Positions 49,801-58,566 of a DNA stretch of 64,000 bases are shown piece by piece. Numbering within the stretch: the first letter of the stretch is position 1; the number at the start of each line of letters is the position of its first letter. A program made the position numbers and the translations under genes. This stretch comes from Lentzea albidocapillata (lineage in GTDB: Bacteria; Actinomycetota; Actinomycetes; Mycobacteriales; Pseudonocardiaceae): NCBI RefSeq assembly GCF_000719115.1, contig NZ_JOEA01000014.1:372001-436000 (forward strand), read 5' to 3'. Below the pieces are notes generated by a model that was given only the letters and a program-made list of their open reading frames with translations, ran no database searches and was not told the origin of the DNA.

Positions 49801-50627
49801 CTGCGAGGCGTCGCGGCCTCCAGCAACGCCTCGTGGCGCGCGAACGTGAGGATGTGCTGGTCCTTGTGCTTCGGGTTCTTCGCGACGCGCTTGCCACGCG
49901 ACACGTTGACACCGTTGAGAATCGCCCAGCCATGTGCGACGTCCAACGGCTCGGCGTCGACCATGTGGATGCGCACCCGGCCATCGGCGGCACGCTTGCG
50001 GTCGACGGCGAACCCCTCGGCGACGATGAGGCCCTGCACGTAGGCGGTGACGTCGCCGGCGTCCGACGCGAGCCCGGCCTGCCGGTCCGCGCCGTAAGCG
50101 ATCGTCTGGCGGCCTGACAGGTCCGTCGCCGCGGTCCAGCCGATGGACAGGTCGGATTCGACGGTCCGGAACCGCTGCCCCGGCGTGACGAGCATCGTGC
50201 GGCCGTTCGACCACGTGATGCGCACGAGATCGGAGATCGGGTTCTCGTACACCTCGTTCACGCGCACCGGAGTGCCATGGCCGTCGAGCACGAGATCACC
50301 GATCGAGATCTCCTCGATCGGCCGCAGCCCGCCGGGCGTCGACACGAGCGCGCCCCGCACGAAGCAGTCGCCCACGACGCGTGACGACTTCACGTACGCG
50401 TGGTTCGGGCGGTAGCCGTTCTCGTGCATCGAGTACAGGATGCGGCGGTGCACCGGCTTGAGGCCGTCCCGCGCGTCCGGCAGTGCCCGCGAGTGGATGA
50501 CCGAGTACGCGTACTCCAGGTACGAGTCCTCGATCTCCGTCTTCAGCGGGTTGTCGAGCACCTTGGCGCCGGCCCGGTCGAACGCGGCTGGGTCGACCTT
50601 GGTCGTGGGTCCCTTGCGGCGTGCCAT
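46851..50627 (-). CDS. parC: Topoisomerase IV/gyrase subunit A, intein-containing precursor
   Basis: The precursor has 1258 residues: 826 of topoisomerase subunit and a 432-residue intein (residues 88-519). Extein marks are DARDGLKPVHRRILYSMHE, KYHPHGDTAIYDALVRLAQ (quinolone-resistance region), the catalytic tyrosine in ASRYTECRMS, and a C-terminal beta-propeller (residues about 1000-1250) that lacks a clear GyrA box, which favours a ParC role. It cleaves and rejoins DNA with ParE to decatenate chromosomes. It lies 31 bp after parE in the same orientation, an operon. The intein sits between VVGD and CMGKYHPHGD, just before the quinolone region. Confidence 0.93.
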   Translation of the reverse strand: MARRKGPTTKVDPAAFDRAGAKVLDNPLKTEIEDSYLEYAYSVIHSRALPDARDGLKPVHRRILYSMHENGYRPNHAYVKSSRVVGDCFVRGALVSTPGGLRPIEEISIGDLVLDGHGTPVRVNEVYENPISDLVRITWSNGRTMLVTPGQRFRTVESDLSIGWTAATDLSGRQTIAYGADRQAGLASDAGDVTAYVQGLIVAEGFAVDRKRAADGRVRIHMVDAEPLDVAHGWAILNGVNVSRGKRVAKNPKHKDQHILTFARHEALLEAATPRSAEKAVPPGVLADRSAWAPFIAGFFDGDGYVRKQNREIVLVSTSQRLIDQLHGMLADAGIHGHHWSRVSTTGNKTLLGLSISGRDAAALALALLPWTKIGYKQDGLRQVLSIGYRYGGKQGNDRLPYAPVMAEFSAAHQGGGWFRDTDGVAFRASLGTDVRYGKDRHGKALADRSFPLGRAHENGWSEKLRRIGSPLAGHLEALSGFSFLEVVSVEPVAPDTTYDIQVATEEHAFVVDGQVVHNCMGKYHPHGDTAIYDALVRLAQDFSLNEPLIDGHGNFGSPDDGPAASRYTECRMSPVAMQLVGELNEDTVDFRPNYDGSLQEPVVLPAAFPNLLVNGTSGIAVGMATNMIPHNLREIVGAARWLITHPDANLDKLMEFVPGPDLPTGGILLGLDEVRKAYETGRGVVRMRAKVEIGPLEGSRGRQAITVTELPYGVGSERIVEKITDEVNKSKRLTGIADVKDLTDRENGIRLVIECKVGVNPQALLADLYRLTPMEQSFGINNLVLVGGQPQTLGLKELLEVFLQHRYEVVTRRTKFRRRKREERLHLVEGLLLALLDIDKVIKLIRGSENAAAAKDGLMKQFRLSEVQATYILDTPLRRLTRYDKLELESEQEKLRQEIAELSAILDDEGVLKKLVSSELAVVAKELGGERRTSLIDGDLKEVLAASKPAGPLEVADDPCQVILSAAGLVARTAAESEEASEGKRRAGRVKHDAVLAVVHSTARGQVVLITNLGRAFKTDVLPLPVLPEQSGTVSLRGGMAASELVPLDKGEKVVGIAPLDPKDSPGIALGTKLGTVKICVPEWPVRSDEFEVISLKDGDEIVGCTWLTDGSETLAFVSSDSSLLRYDAKLVRPQGLKGGGMAGINLSGDAYVVFFGAIRTDDDEHGEPMVVTSSGQSVKVTPFSEYPAKGRATGGVRSQRFLKGETHLVLAWIGTRPAGADDKGTPVELPAIDPRRDGSGHAHPGPDIIGHLIERD
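49071..50366 (-). other. ParC intein (LAGLIDADG endonuclease type)
   Basis: A 432-residue intein. It starts at Cys88 (CFVRGALVSTPGG, block A) and ends VVHN, with a Cys at +1 of the extein. Two LAGLIDADG-type helices (VQGLIVAEGFAV and FIAGFFDGDGYVRK) mark a homing endonuclease, and the second keeps the DGDG acids. The C-terminal block has EEHAFVVDGQVVHN. Block B reads VTPGQRFRT, so the conserved histidine of TxxH is Gln. The site, next to the KYHPHGD region, differs from the mycobacterial GyrA intein site, which lies beside the active-site tyrosine. Confidence 0.9.
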
Positions 50628-50658
50628 GACTTCGTGACTCCGTCTGTCTCTTGAAGGC

Positions 50659-53600
50659 TTAGAGGTCGATGGCCGACTGGTCGACCCGTGCGGCGGACTC
50701 GACGAGCCAGTTGCGGCGCGGTTCGACCTTCTCGCCCATCAGCAGTTCGAGGGCTTGCTCGGCGGCTTCGACGTCGTCCATGGTGATGCGCCGGACCGAG
50801 CGGGTGGACGGATTCATCGTGGTGTCCCACAACTCGTCCGCGTCCATCTCGCCCAGGCCCTTGAACCGCGGCACCGGCGTGACGACCGTCTTGCCGGCCT
50901 TCTCCAGCCTCGCGACGGTCTGTTCCATCTGGCGCTGGGTGAAGGTGAAGTGCGTTTCGGCGTTCCGGCCGCGCGTCACGACCTTGTGCAACGGGGGCAT
51001 GGCCGCGTAGAGGCGGCCGTCCTCGATCACGGGGCGCATGTACTTGGCGAACAACGTGATCAGCAACGTCCGGATGTGGCTGCCGTCGACGTCCGCGTCG
51101 GCCATCAGGATCACGCGGCCGTACCGCATCTGCGGGAGGTCGAACGTGCGACCCGTTCCAGCGCCCAGGACCTGGACGATGGAGGCGATCTCGGCGTTGC
51201 GCAACGTGTCGGCCAGCGAGGCCTTCTGGACGTTGAGAATCTTGCCGCGCAAGGGAAGCAGCGCCTGGTACTCGGAGACGCGCGCCATGCGGGCACTGTT
51301 GTGGACGAACACACCGGCTTCGAGTGCGAAGTTGTGGTAGCCGTCGACGGTCAGGTCGTAGACGTCTTCCCGCTCCGGCAACGCCTCGACGGACGCGACC
51401 GAGTGGTTCACCATCGACGCCGCCTCACGCAACCGCGCGAAGTCGTCGTCGTAGTGCGCCAGCACCTTCAGGAACTTCAGTCCGGTCTTGGCGTTCTTCT
51501 TGCGGTCGAGCTCGTAGGACAACGCCAGTTCGAAGTTCGACGGCGTGTCCAGCATCGGTGCCATCCGCTTCAGCGCGGCGAGCCGACGGCCTTCGACCTG
51601 CTTGGCGACCCGCTCAGCGCGTGGAGTCGATTCCACGTACCGGCGGCGGCCCTTCTGGACCTTCTCCAGGTGACCGGGCGAGGCGTCGGCCATCCGCTGC
51701 TTCATCCGAGCCGAGTGCTCGCGGCCGAACTCCGGGTTGTTCTCGTGCCAGGAGAGGACCGCGTCACGCTGACGCTGACGCTCAGAGGGGTCCGAGAACT
51801 GGTCGATCGTGGTGCGGGAACGCCAGGCGAGCAGCTCCTCGTCCTGCCACTGCGCCAGGGACCGCTCGCTCCACTCCTCGCGCTTGCCGGGTTGCGTGAA
51901 GAACGCGCGCACCCGCTCTGCTGCGGCCGCGCGGTGCTCGGGCTTGGCCCAGTACTCGGCTTGCAGCGCACGCAGGCGCTCGGCGTAAGCCGTCTTCTCG
52001 GCCTCGCTCAGCGCCGAGTACCAGTCCAGAAAGCCCTGCTCGATGCGAGCGCGGAATTCCGGGTCCTGGTTGCGTTCAGCGAGCCGGGCGAGGCAGGAGG
52101 CGCGGAAATCAGGATTCTTCCACTGCTCGGACAGCATCGCGGATTTGAATTCGGTGCCGCCCGCTGTGAGCCATGCGCGGTAGCCCTCGTGCACGTGCTC
52201 GCCCATCATCGCAGCGTGCAGTGCTGAGTGGTCTTCCCACGTCATGCGCTTGAGGTTGCGCGGGTCGTTGTTCCGCTTGTTGACGTCGACGTGGTGCCGG
52301 ACGTTGCCGTCCTCGGTGCTGTCGAAGCCGTGGCGCAGGTTGTACGCGTCGGCCAGGTAGTGGGTGTAGACCCATTCCTGCCGGTCGTTCATCCAGATCC
52401 GCTCATAGCCGTCGAGGTTGTGGCCCTCCGCCTTCGAGGACACCGACCGGTACAACGGCATCAGCGAGTCGCCGGCCTGCAGAGCGTCCGCACGGCGGTA
52501 GGAACCGTCACGCAGTCGGAACAGGTGGTCTGGCGTGCATCGCACGGACTCACCGCTGTCCAGGGTGACGCGGACGAGCGGCGCGTCCTTCTTGGTCAGC
52601 CGGGGCTCGACCAGCGGCACGACGACGACGCGGCCGGCCTTGTTGGTCGCATATCCGAAGTGCGTCACGCCGCGCTGCCAGTCCTCGACCAGTTCGAGGA
52701 ACGACAACGACTTGCCGGACGCCAGCGCGACCTGAGTCTCTCCGACAAAACAGCCCAACGCGCTGTCGCCCTCGACGAGAAAAAGTTCGCTACGCGAAAC
52801 ACCTGTGGTGCGGCAGTCGACCAGCTTGGCCGGCATCGCCGCGCCCTCAAGGGCCGTCTTGCGCCGCGCCGCGTCCTTCTGCTGCTTCTGGGTCAGCCGG
52901 ACACGCGAGGCGTCGACGACCTTCTGCAGCACGGTCTTGGCTTCGAGCTTGGTCTTGCGGTCCTCGGTCCACGCGCGGATCTGCTGGTCGACGATGCCCT
53001 GCAGCACCTTGGTGATGCCGGCGGTGGAGAGCTCGTCCTTGGTCTGCGAGGTGAACTGCGGTTCGGGGATGCGGACGTGGATGACGGCCGTCATGCCTTC
53101 GAGCACGTCGTCCAGGGTCGGCATCTCCTCCTTCGGCTTCAGCAGGCCGCGGGTCTTGGAGATGGCGTCCTGCACCGACTTCACCACGGCGCGGTCGAAG
53201 CCGCGGCGGTGCGTGCCGCCGTGCACGTTGCGGATCGTGTTGGTGAAGCATTCGACGGTGCGCTCGTAGCCGGTGCCCCAGCGCAGCGCTACCTCGATCT
53301 CGGCCTGACGCTCCACTTTGGACCGCATCACGCCGTTCTCGTCGGCGGCGTTCTCGAAGTAGGTGCCGGTGCCGGTGATCACCAGCGTGCCGGAGACCGC
53401 GCGGTCGCCTGAGGGGGCGAGGAAGTCGACCATGTCGGTCAGGCCGTGCGGGTAGTGGAAGACCTCTTCGGAGATGGTGTCTTCCAGCGCGGACCGCAGG
53501 ACGTAGGTGACGCCCGGCACGAGGAACGCCGTGTTGCGCAGCTTCTGGCGGACGGTGTCCACGTCGAGCGCGGCGCCGTTCTCGAAGTAACGGGCGTCGT

Positions 53601-54165
53601 ACCAGTAGCGGGTCGAGGTGCCGGTCGACTCGTTGCGCTTCATCTTGCCGACGATGTTCAGCCCGTTCTGGCGGGTGAACTTCGCCTTGGGGCCGGGGCC
53701 GTCGAAGACGCCGGGGACGCCGTGGGCGAACGACATCTCGTGGACCTTGCCACCGCGGCGCACCGTGACGTCGTAGCGGTGGGAGAGGGCGTTGACGGCG
53801 GAGGCGCCGACGCCGTGCAGGCCGCCGGAGGTCTTGTAGCCGGAGCCGCCGAACTTGCCGCCGGCGTGCAGCTTCGTGAGCACCAGTTCCACACCGGACA
53901 GACCGGACTTCGCGTGGACGTCGGTCGGGATGCCGCGGCCGTCGTCGTCGACCTGGACGCTGCCGTCGGCGTGCAGGGTCACCACGACCTTCGTCGCGTG
54001 GCCCGCGACGCCCTCGTCGGTGGAGTTGTCGATGATCTCGCTGAAGAGGTGGTTGATGCCCCGGCTGTCGGTCGACCCGATGTACATGCCTGGCCGTTTG
54101 CGTACGGCCTCCAGACCTTCCAGATGGGTGAGGTCGTCGGCCCCGTACAGGGTCTCTGCGGTCAC
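50659..54165 (-). CDS. parE: Topoisomerase IV/gyrase subunit B, intein-containing precursor
   Basis: The precursor has 1168 residues from GTG 54165, which follows AGGGAG; in-frame codons to 54213 are not needed. The extein is 683 residues: GHKL ATPase (EIIDNSTDEGVAG, DDGRGIP, GGLHGVGASAVN), transducer, and the Toprim domain with LVEGDSALG and the metal-binding MADADVDGSHIRTLL, ending in the PRFKGLGEM region. RMARVSEYQALLPLRGKILN after the Toprim glutamate is ParE/GyrB-like. A 485-residue intein (residues 472-956) splits the EGDSALG/SARM site. It powers strand passage with ParC, encoded next. An ATG-free, GTG-type start and operon structure are clear. Confidence 0.93.
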   Translation of the reverse strand: MTAETLYGADDLTHLEGLEAVRKRPGMYIGSTDSRGINHLFSEIIDNSTDEGVAGHATKVVVTLHADGSVQVDDDGRGIPTDVHAKSGLSGVELVLTKLHAGGKFGGSGYKTSGGLHGVGASAVNALSHRYDVTVRRGGKVHEMSFAHGVPGVFDGPGPKAKFTRQNGLNIVGKMKRNESTGTSTRYWYDARYFENGAALDVDTVRQKLRNTAFLVPGVTYVLRSALEDTISEEVFHYPHGLTDMVDFLAPSGDRAVSGTLVITGTGTYFENAADENGVMRSKVERQAEIEVALRWGTGYERTVECFTNTIRNVHGGTHRRGFDRAVVKSVQDAISKTRGLLKPKEEMPTLDDVLEGMTAVIHVRIPEPQFTSQTKDELSTAGITKVLQGIVDQQIRAWTEDRKTKLEAKTVLQKVVDASRVRLTQKQQKDAARRKTALEGAAMPAKLVDCRTTGVSRSELFLVEGDSALGCFVGETQVALASGKSLSFLELVEDWQRGVTHFGYATNKAGRVVVVPLVEPRLTKKDAPLVRVTLDSGESVRCTPDHLFRLRDGSYRRADALQAGDSLMPLYRSVSSKAEGHNLDGYERIWMNDRQEWVYTHYLADAYNLRHGFDSTEDGNVRHHVDVNKRNNDPRNLKRMTWEDHSALHAAMMGEHVHEGYRAWLTAGGTEFKSAMLSEQWKNPDFRASCLARLAERNQDPEFRARIEQGFLDWYSALSEAEKTAYAERLRALQAEYWAKPEHRAAAAERVRAFFTQPGKREEWSERSLAQWQDEELLAWRSRTTIDQFSDPSERQRQRDAVLSWHENNPEFGREHSARMKQRMADASPGHLEKVQKGRRRYVESTPRAERVAKQVEGRRLAALKRMAPMLDTPSNFELALSYELDRKKNAKTGLKFLKVLAHYDDDFARLREAASMVNHSVASVEALPEREDVYDLTVDGYHNFALEAGVFVHNSARMARVSEYQALLPLRGKILNVQKASLADTLRNAEIASIVQVLGAGTGRTFDLPQMRYGRVILMADADVDGSHIRTLLITLFAKYMRPVIEDGRLYAAMPPLHKVVTRGRNAETHFTFTQRQMEQTVARLEKAGKTVVTPVPRFKGLGEMDADELWDTTMNPSTRSVRRITMDDVEAAEQALELLMGEKVEPRRNWLVESAARVDQSAIDL
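51298..52752 (-). other. ParE intein (HNH endonuclease type)
   Basis: A 485-residue intein starting at Cys472 (CFVGETQVALASG) and ending GVFVHN before a Ser +1 residue. Block B is intact (CTPDHLFRL). The central domain has an HNH-like motif (NVRHHVDVNKRNNDPRNLKRM ... ALHAAMM), so its homing endonuclease differs in class from the one in ParC. After it come about six degenerate repeats with an NPDFR/DPEFR/KPEHR core (residues about 710-860 of the precursor), which look like DNA-contact modules. The C-terminal block is DVYDLTVDGYHNFALEAG. Confidence 0.9.
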
Positions 54166-54241
54166 GGGTATTGCTCCCTGATTGTGTGCGGACTGCCAGC
54201 AGGGTATCCGCACCCACTGACAATTCTTCGCAGGACGCCCG

Positions 54242-55552
54242 TCACGGTCGCGGAAACCGTCCTGGGTGGTGCGTCACAAAGCCCGGCGCCACGGTCTCCT
54301 CACGGGGTGGAGTCGTGGTCCAGTCCTGGAGTACCCGCATCTCAGGGCCGTACTGCCCGGCGAGGGCGTTCACGTCGGCGTGCTGCCAGCGGCCGGTCGA
54401 GATGCGGTCTTCCAGGACACGCAGAGCGACGAGTTCCTCTGCCGCCGTGTGCATGCAGTGCCCGGCGCGGTTGACGAAGAGTTGTCGTACGTCACGTCCC
54501 CGGTAGGCGCCGGAGTGCTCGACGGCGGTGGGGTCGCCGAGCGCGTGCAGTGTCACGACGGGTGACCGGGGGCGGCCGGAGGGATCGCCGAACGACCGAA
54601 GCCAGCGGACCGCGGAGGCGTCCGCGGTCACCCGTGGAGCGGCTGCCAGCGAAGCCAGGTCGTCCTCCAGGGCCACGCCGGCCTCCCGGTAGGCCGCCAG
54701 CACCAGTTCCCGCTGGGAGGAGCGCTCCAGCAACTGCCGGTAGTCCACACCCGTGTTCCAGCTCGGGTTGCCGCCGGCGCGCGCCTCGATGTCGGCGCGG
54801 CCGCTGCCCCACGCGAGCGACCGGGCGAGCGTTCGGTCGTGAACGGCTGCCTGCGTCACCGCCTCCACCACTTCCACCGGACGGGGTTCGTGCACCCGTG
54901 ACCAGGCCGGGATACCCGCTACGGCGTTGGCCAACGCCAGCCGGGCGCGTCCGGTCCCGGAACCCAGCGCAGAGTCGACGGCCGCGACCGCCCGCGTCTC
55001 GTTCACGGCCACGTCGGAGATCCGCACGACCTCCAGGGACGGTTCCAGCAGGGTCCGGACCACGAACCCCAGGTCGAGCAGCTGGTTGGACCGCTCGACG
55101 GCTCCTCCGAGCGCCCCGCACAGGGCGAGCACCCCGTCGAACCGGCCGCGCTCCCCCAGCAGCACGGAGGTCAGCCCGCCCAGTGACGATCCCCAGGCGA
55201 TCACTCGCCGTGGACGTCCCACGGCAGCCGAGAACCACGACACGAGCGCGGGTTGGTCGCGCAGCGCGTCGGGCACCGAATGGCCGTGCGGAACGCGGTA
55301 TCGGGAGGCCGCGAGAGCGTAGCCACGCTCCAGGAGTTCGGCACGCGCGGCAGGCCGTGAGGCCATCTCGATCGGCGGCGTGTACCCGGCGGGGTAGGTG
55401 CCGTGGCTGTAGAGCAGAAGCGTTCCGTTCCAACGAGATGGCACCTCGACCCGGTACTCGGCGCCGTCGATCTGTCCGGTGTGGACAGTCGGCGAACCGG
55501 TCTCCACCGGCATCAGCAACGACACCGCGAGCAGCAACTTCCCGAGCATCAC
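54242..55552 (-). CDS. Secreted alpha/beta hydrolase
   Basis: A 436-residue protein with a short hydrophobic leader (LGKLLLAVSLLMPVETG) that looks like a signal peptide. The core has SRWNGTLLLYSHGTYPAGY (oxyanion region), the nucleophile elbow AWGSSLGGLTS, an aspartate in HALGDPT and a histidine in NRAGHCMHT: a complete alpha/beta-hydrolase triad. The closest-looking relatives are secreted esterases and prolyl-type peptidases with a large helical insert (residues about 170-330). The substrate is unknown. It starts divergently from the aminotransferase gene. Confidence 0.8.
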   Translation of the reverse strand: MMLGKLLLAVSLLMPVETGSPTVHTGQIDGAEYRVEVPSRWNGTLLLYSHGTYPAGYTPPIEMASRPAARAELLERGYALAASRYRVPHGHSVPDALRDQPALVSWFSAAVGRPRRVIAWGSSLGGLTSVLLGERGRFDGVLALCGALGGAVERSNQLLDLGFVVRTLLEPSLEVVRISDVAVNETRAVAAVDSALGSGTGRARLALANAVAGIPAWSRVHEPRPVEVVEAVTQAAVHDRTLARSLAWGSGRADIEARAGGNPSWNTGVDYRQLLERSSQRELVLAAYREAGVALEDDLASLAAAPRVTADASAVRWLRSFGDPSGRPRSPVVTLHALGDPTAVEHSGAYRGRDVRQLFVNRAGHCMHTAAEELVALRVLEDRISTGRWQHADVNALAGQYGPEMRVLQDWTTTPPREETVAPGFVTHHPGRFPRP

Positions 55553-55749
55553 GACCCCCTCCGACGATCACGTGAGAAACAGCCTCCCGGGAACCGGACG
55601 AACCGGCGTCCGCCGAGCTGAGGATCCGGAGTACGCGAGGTTGCGTACGAGACCGTTCCGAGACCTTCCCGAAACGGACCCGTGAACCGGGATGAACATC
55701 GGCACGTATGCCCCGGTGTCGGAAGCGGATCGAAGGACGGAGTGGTCGC

Positions 55750-56922
55750 GTGCGGCATGGTGTGGACTCGGGTCTGTTCCAGCAGACCGCGCACAGCCCG
55801 TCCTACTTCGAGCTGTCGCGGACGGGTGCGGGTGAGCTCGTCGACTTCTGCATCCCGTGCAATCCGTACTTTCCGACGCCGGAGATGTTCGAGGAGCTGT
55901 CGAAGAGCCTGGAGTCGATCCTCAAGTTCTACCCGAGCGATTCCAGCAAGATCGCGGACCAGCTCTCCAAGGTGCTGGGGCTGAACCCGGCGACGCTCGC
56001 GATGTCGAACGGCTCGACCGAGCTGATCACCTGGATGGACCACCTGTGGATCCACGAGAGCATCGCCATCCCGATCCCGACCTTCGGGCGCTGGACCGAC
56101 CAGCCGATGGAGAGCAACAAGCGCGTCGACATGTTCCTGCTCCAGGAGAGCAACAGCTTCGAGCTCGACATCGACGAGTACATCAAGTTCATCCGCACTC
56201 GCGGCAGCAGGGTCGCGGTCATCTGCAACCCGAACAATCCCGACGGCGGCTACCTGCCGCGCCGGGAGATCATCCGGTTCATGGACGAGCTGTCCGACCT
56301 CGATCTGATCGTGATCGACGAGTCGTTCATCGACTTCGTCGAGGTCGAGCGCAATCCGTCGGTCGCGGCCGAGGCGTCCATCCGGCCCAACGTGGTGGTG
56401 CTGAAGAGCCTCGGCAAGAACTTCGGCCTGCACGGCATCCGGTTCGGCTACCTGGTCGCGAACCCGGGACTGGCCGGGAAGATGCGCAGGACGCTGCCCA
56501 AGTGGAACCTGAACTCCCTCGCGGAGACCGTCGTGTTCATGCTGGCCGAGCACGAGGGCGAGTACGCCGAGAGCCTGCGGCTGCTGAGCCGCGACCGCTA
56601 CCGCATGGGCATGGAGCTGTCGCGCATCCCCGACCTGACCGTCTACTCGTCACAGGCGAACTTCCTGTTCGTGAAGCTCGGCGGAGGCATGGACGGCCGC
56701 GAACTGCGCGACCACCTGCTGGCCAAGCACCAGGTCTTCATCCGTGAATGCGGCAACAAGCTCGGTATGACCAGCAAGTTCGCCCGGCTCGTCGTGCGGC
56801 CCGAACAGGACGTGGAACGACTCGTCGAGGGCATTCGCGACTTCACCCAGGCGAGGTGGACGAGCCACGCCGTGCACGCAAGCCACTCCAGCGAACCGTC
56901 GCTGCTCATGCACAGCGCCTGA
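55750..56922 (+). CDS. PLP-dependent aminotransferase (HisC/CobD-like)
   Basis: The 390-residue fold-type I enzyme has family segments LAMSNGSTELITW, the cofactor region AVICNPNNPDGGYLP, DESFIDFVE, and the Schiff-base lysine at residue 223 (LKSLGKNFGLHGIRFGY). NLNSLAE and FLFVKL near the end complete the aminotransferase class I/II pattern, similar to histidinol-phosphate aminotransferase and threonine-phosphate decarboxylase. The substrate is unknown. GTG 55750 follows a GGACGGAG site. It lies 45 bp before the DUF4331 gene in the same orientation. Confidence 0.88.
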   Translation: MRHGVDSGLFQQTAHSPSYFELSRTGAGELVDFCIPCNPYFPTPEMFEELSKSLESILKFYPSDSSKIADQLSKVLGLNPATLAMSNGSTELITWMDHLWIHESIAIPIPTFGRWTDQPMESNKRVDMFLLQESNSFELDIDEYIKFIRTRGSRVAVICNPNNPDGGYLPRREIIRFMDELSDLDLIVIDESFIDFVEVERNPSVAAEASIRPNVVVLKSLGKNFGLHGIRFGYLVANPGLAGKMRRTLPKWNLNSLAETVVFMLAEHEGEYAESLRLLSRDRYRMGMELSRIPDLTVYSSQANFLFVKLGGGMDGRELRDHLLAKHQVFIRECGNKLGMTSKFARLVVRPEQDVERLVEGIRDFTQARWTSHAVHASHSSEPSLLMHSA

Positions 56923-56967
56923 TCGCAGACAGCACCCCAGAACTCATCTCCGAAAGGTTGCCCACAG

Positions 56968-58566
56968 ATGTCATCACCGCACGCCCTCAGCGGTCGGCGC
57001 GGCCAGGTGGCTGCGGCCGCGCTGGTGGCCGCCACACTGCTGAACGCGGCCATGTTCGGCGGTACCAACGCCACGGCGTCGTCTCACCGCGAGGCTCCGC
57101 TCATCGCGGGTGACCCGGCCGTGGACAACACGGACCTGTACGCGTTCGTGAGTCCCGACCACAAGGACACCGTGACGCTGGTCGGCAACTGGTCCGGGTT
57201 CCAGGAACCCAACGGTGGCCCCAACTTCTTCCCGTGGGCCGAGGACGCGCAGTACGACTTCAACGTCGACAGCGACGGCGACGCCAAACCCGACGTCACC
57301 CTGCGGTTCACCTTCCAGGACGACGACCGGCGCAAGAACAACACGTTCCTGTACGCCAACGGTGTCGTGGACTCGCTCGACGACGAGAACCTGCTGTTCC
57401 GGCAGCGCTACAACCTCGAGGCGATCTACCAGAACGGCCAGAAGGTCAAGCTGGTCAGCAACGCCCCGGTCGCGCCGTCCCCGAACGGCCCGGCGTCGAT
57501 GCCGGACTTCAAGAAGCTGCGCGACCAGGCGATCACGCAGATCGCCGGTGGCGGCAAGGTCTACGTGGGCCCGTCGGAGGACGCGTTCTTCGCCGACCTG
57601 CGCGTGTTCGACCTGCTCTACGGCGGCAACCTGAGCGAGGTCGGCCAGGACACGCTGCGCGGCTACAACGTCAACACCATCGCGATCCAGCTGCCCAAGC
57701 AGGCGCTGGCCCTGCGCAACGACGCCCACCGCAACCCGAACATCGGCATCTGGAGCACCACGCAGCGCCGCACCCTGAAGCTCTCGCCCGGCAAGGCGGA
57801 GGCGGTCGGCGACTTCGTGCAGGTCTCCCGCCTGGGCAACCCGCTGGTGAACGAGGTCGTGGCCCCCGCGGGTCTCAAGGACGCGTTCAACGGCCTGCGC
57901 CCCGACCAGGACGCCGGCGTGAAGGAACTCGTCGACCGGGTCGTGAACCCGGAGCTGCCGAAGCTGATCGAGGCGATCTACAAGATCCCGGCGCCACAGG
58001 GTCAGCGCGACGACCTGGCCGAGATCTTCCTGACCGGCATCACCAAGAAGCTCGGCGCGCAGATCAACGCCGATCTGAACTCGCAGGTCAACAACGCGGA
58101 CGTGGACGCGCGGCGGTTCCGCCCGTCCGAGATGCTGCGGCTGAACATGATGATCGAGCCGAACGCCAACCCGAACCGCCTGGGCCTGCTCGCGGGTGAC
58201 ACGCAGGGCTTCCCGAACGGCCGTCGGCTGACCGACGACGTGGTGGACATCGCGGTCCAGGCAATGGTGGGTGCGGCGGCGTCCGGCAAGCTCGTCGACG
58301 CACTGGCCACGGGTGACAAGGTCGACGCGAACGACCAGCCGTTCGAGGCGAACTTCCCGTACGTGGGCCTGCCCCGCAACGGCACCGCCGTCAACGCCTC
58401 GGGCACCACGGCCGAGGTCGCGGTCAACCCGGTCGGCCGGATCGGCAACATCGACCCGATGGCCATGACCACGGCGGTCGGTTCCGCGCTCGTGTTCGGC
58501 GCCGGCTTCCTGTTGTGGCGCAAGCGTCAGCAGCACATCCGCAAGTACGGGTCGCACTCGAAGTGA
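56968..58566 (+). CDS. DUF4331 family cell-surface protein
   Basis: The 532-residue exported protein has a signal peptide (to about residue 38) followed by the family hallmark SSHREAPLIAGDPAVDNTDLYAFVSPD. The long beta-rich middle has many Asp/Asn (DFNVDSDGDAKPDVTLRFTF), which may bind Ca2+. The C-terminus has one membrane helix (MTTAVGSALVFGAGFLLW) and a positive tail (RKRQQHIRKYG), so it is anchored outside the cell. DUF4331 has no established function. GTGA overlap joins it to the TPR gene; the cluster includes a metal transporter. Confidence 0.88.
   Translation: MSSPHALSGRRGQVAAAALVAATLLNAAMFGGTNATASSHREAPLIAGDPAVDNTDLYAFVSPDHKDTVTLVGNWSGFQEPNGGPNFFPWAEDAQYDFNVDSDGDAKPDVTLRFTFQDDDRRKNNTFLYANGVVDSLDDENLLFRQRYNLEAIYQNGQKVKLVSNAPVAPSPNGPASMPDFKKLRDQAITQIAGGGKVYVGPSEDAFFADLRVFDLLYGGNLSEVGQDTLRGYNVNTIAIQLPKQALALRNDAHRNPNIGIWSTTQRRTLKLSPGKAEAVGDFVQVSRLGNPLVNEVVAPAGLKDAFNGLRPDQDAGVKELVDRVVNPELPKLIEAIYKIPAPQGQRDDLAEIFLTGITKKLGAQINADLNSQVNNADVDARRFRPSEMLRLNMMIEPNANPNRLGLLAGDTQGFPNGRRLTDDVVDIAVQAMVGAAASGKLVDALATGDKVDANDQPFEANFPYVGLPRNGTAVNASGTTAEVAVNPVGRIGNIDPMAMTTAVGSALVFGAGFLLWRKRQQHIRKYGSHSK

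Noticed and set aside
56974..58557. A 527-codon minus-strand frame
   Set aside because: It is antisense to the DUF4331 gene, which has a signal peptide, family motif and operon coupling.
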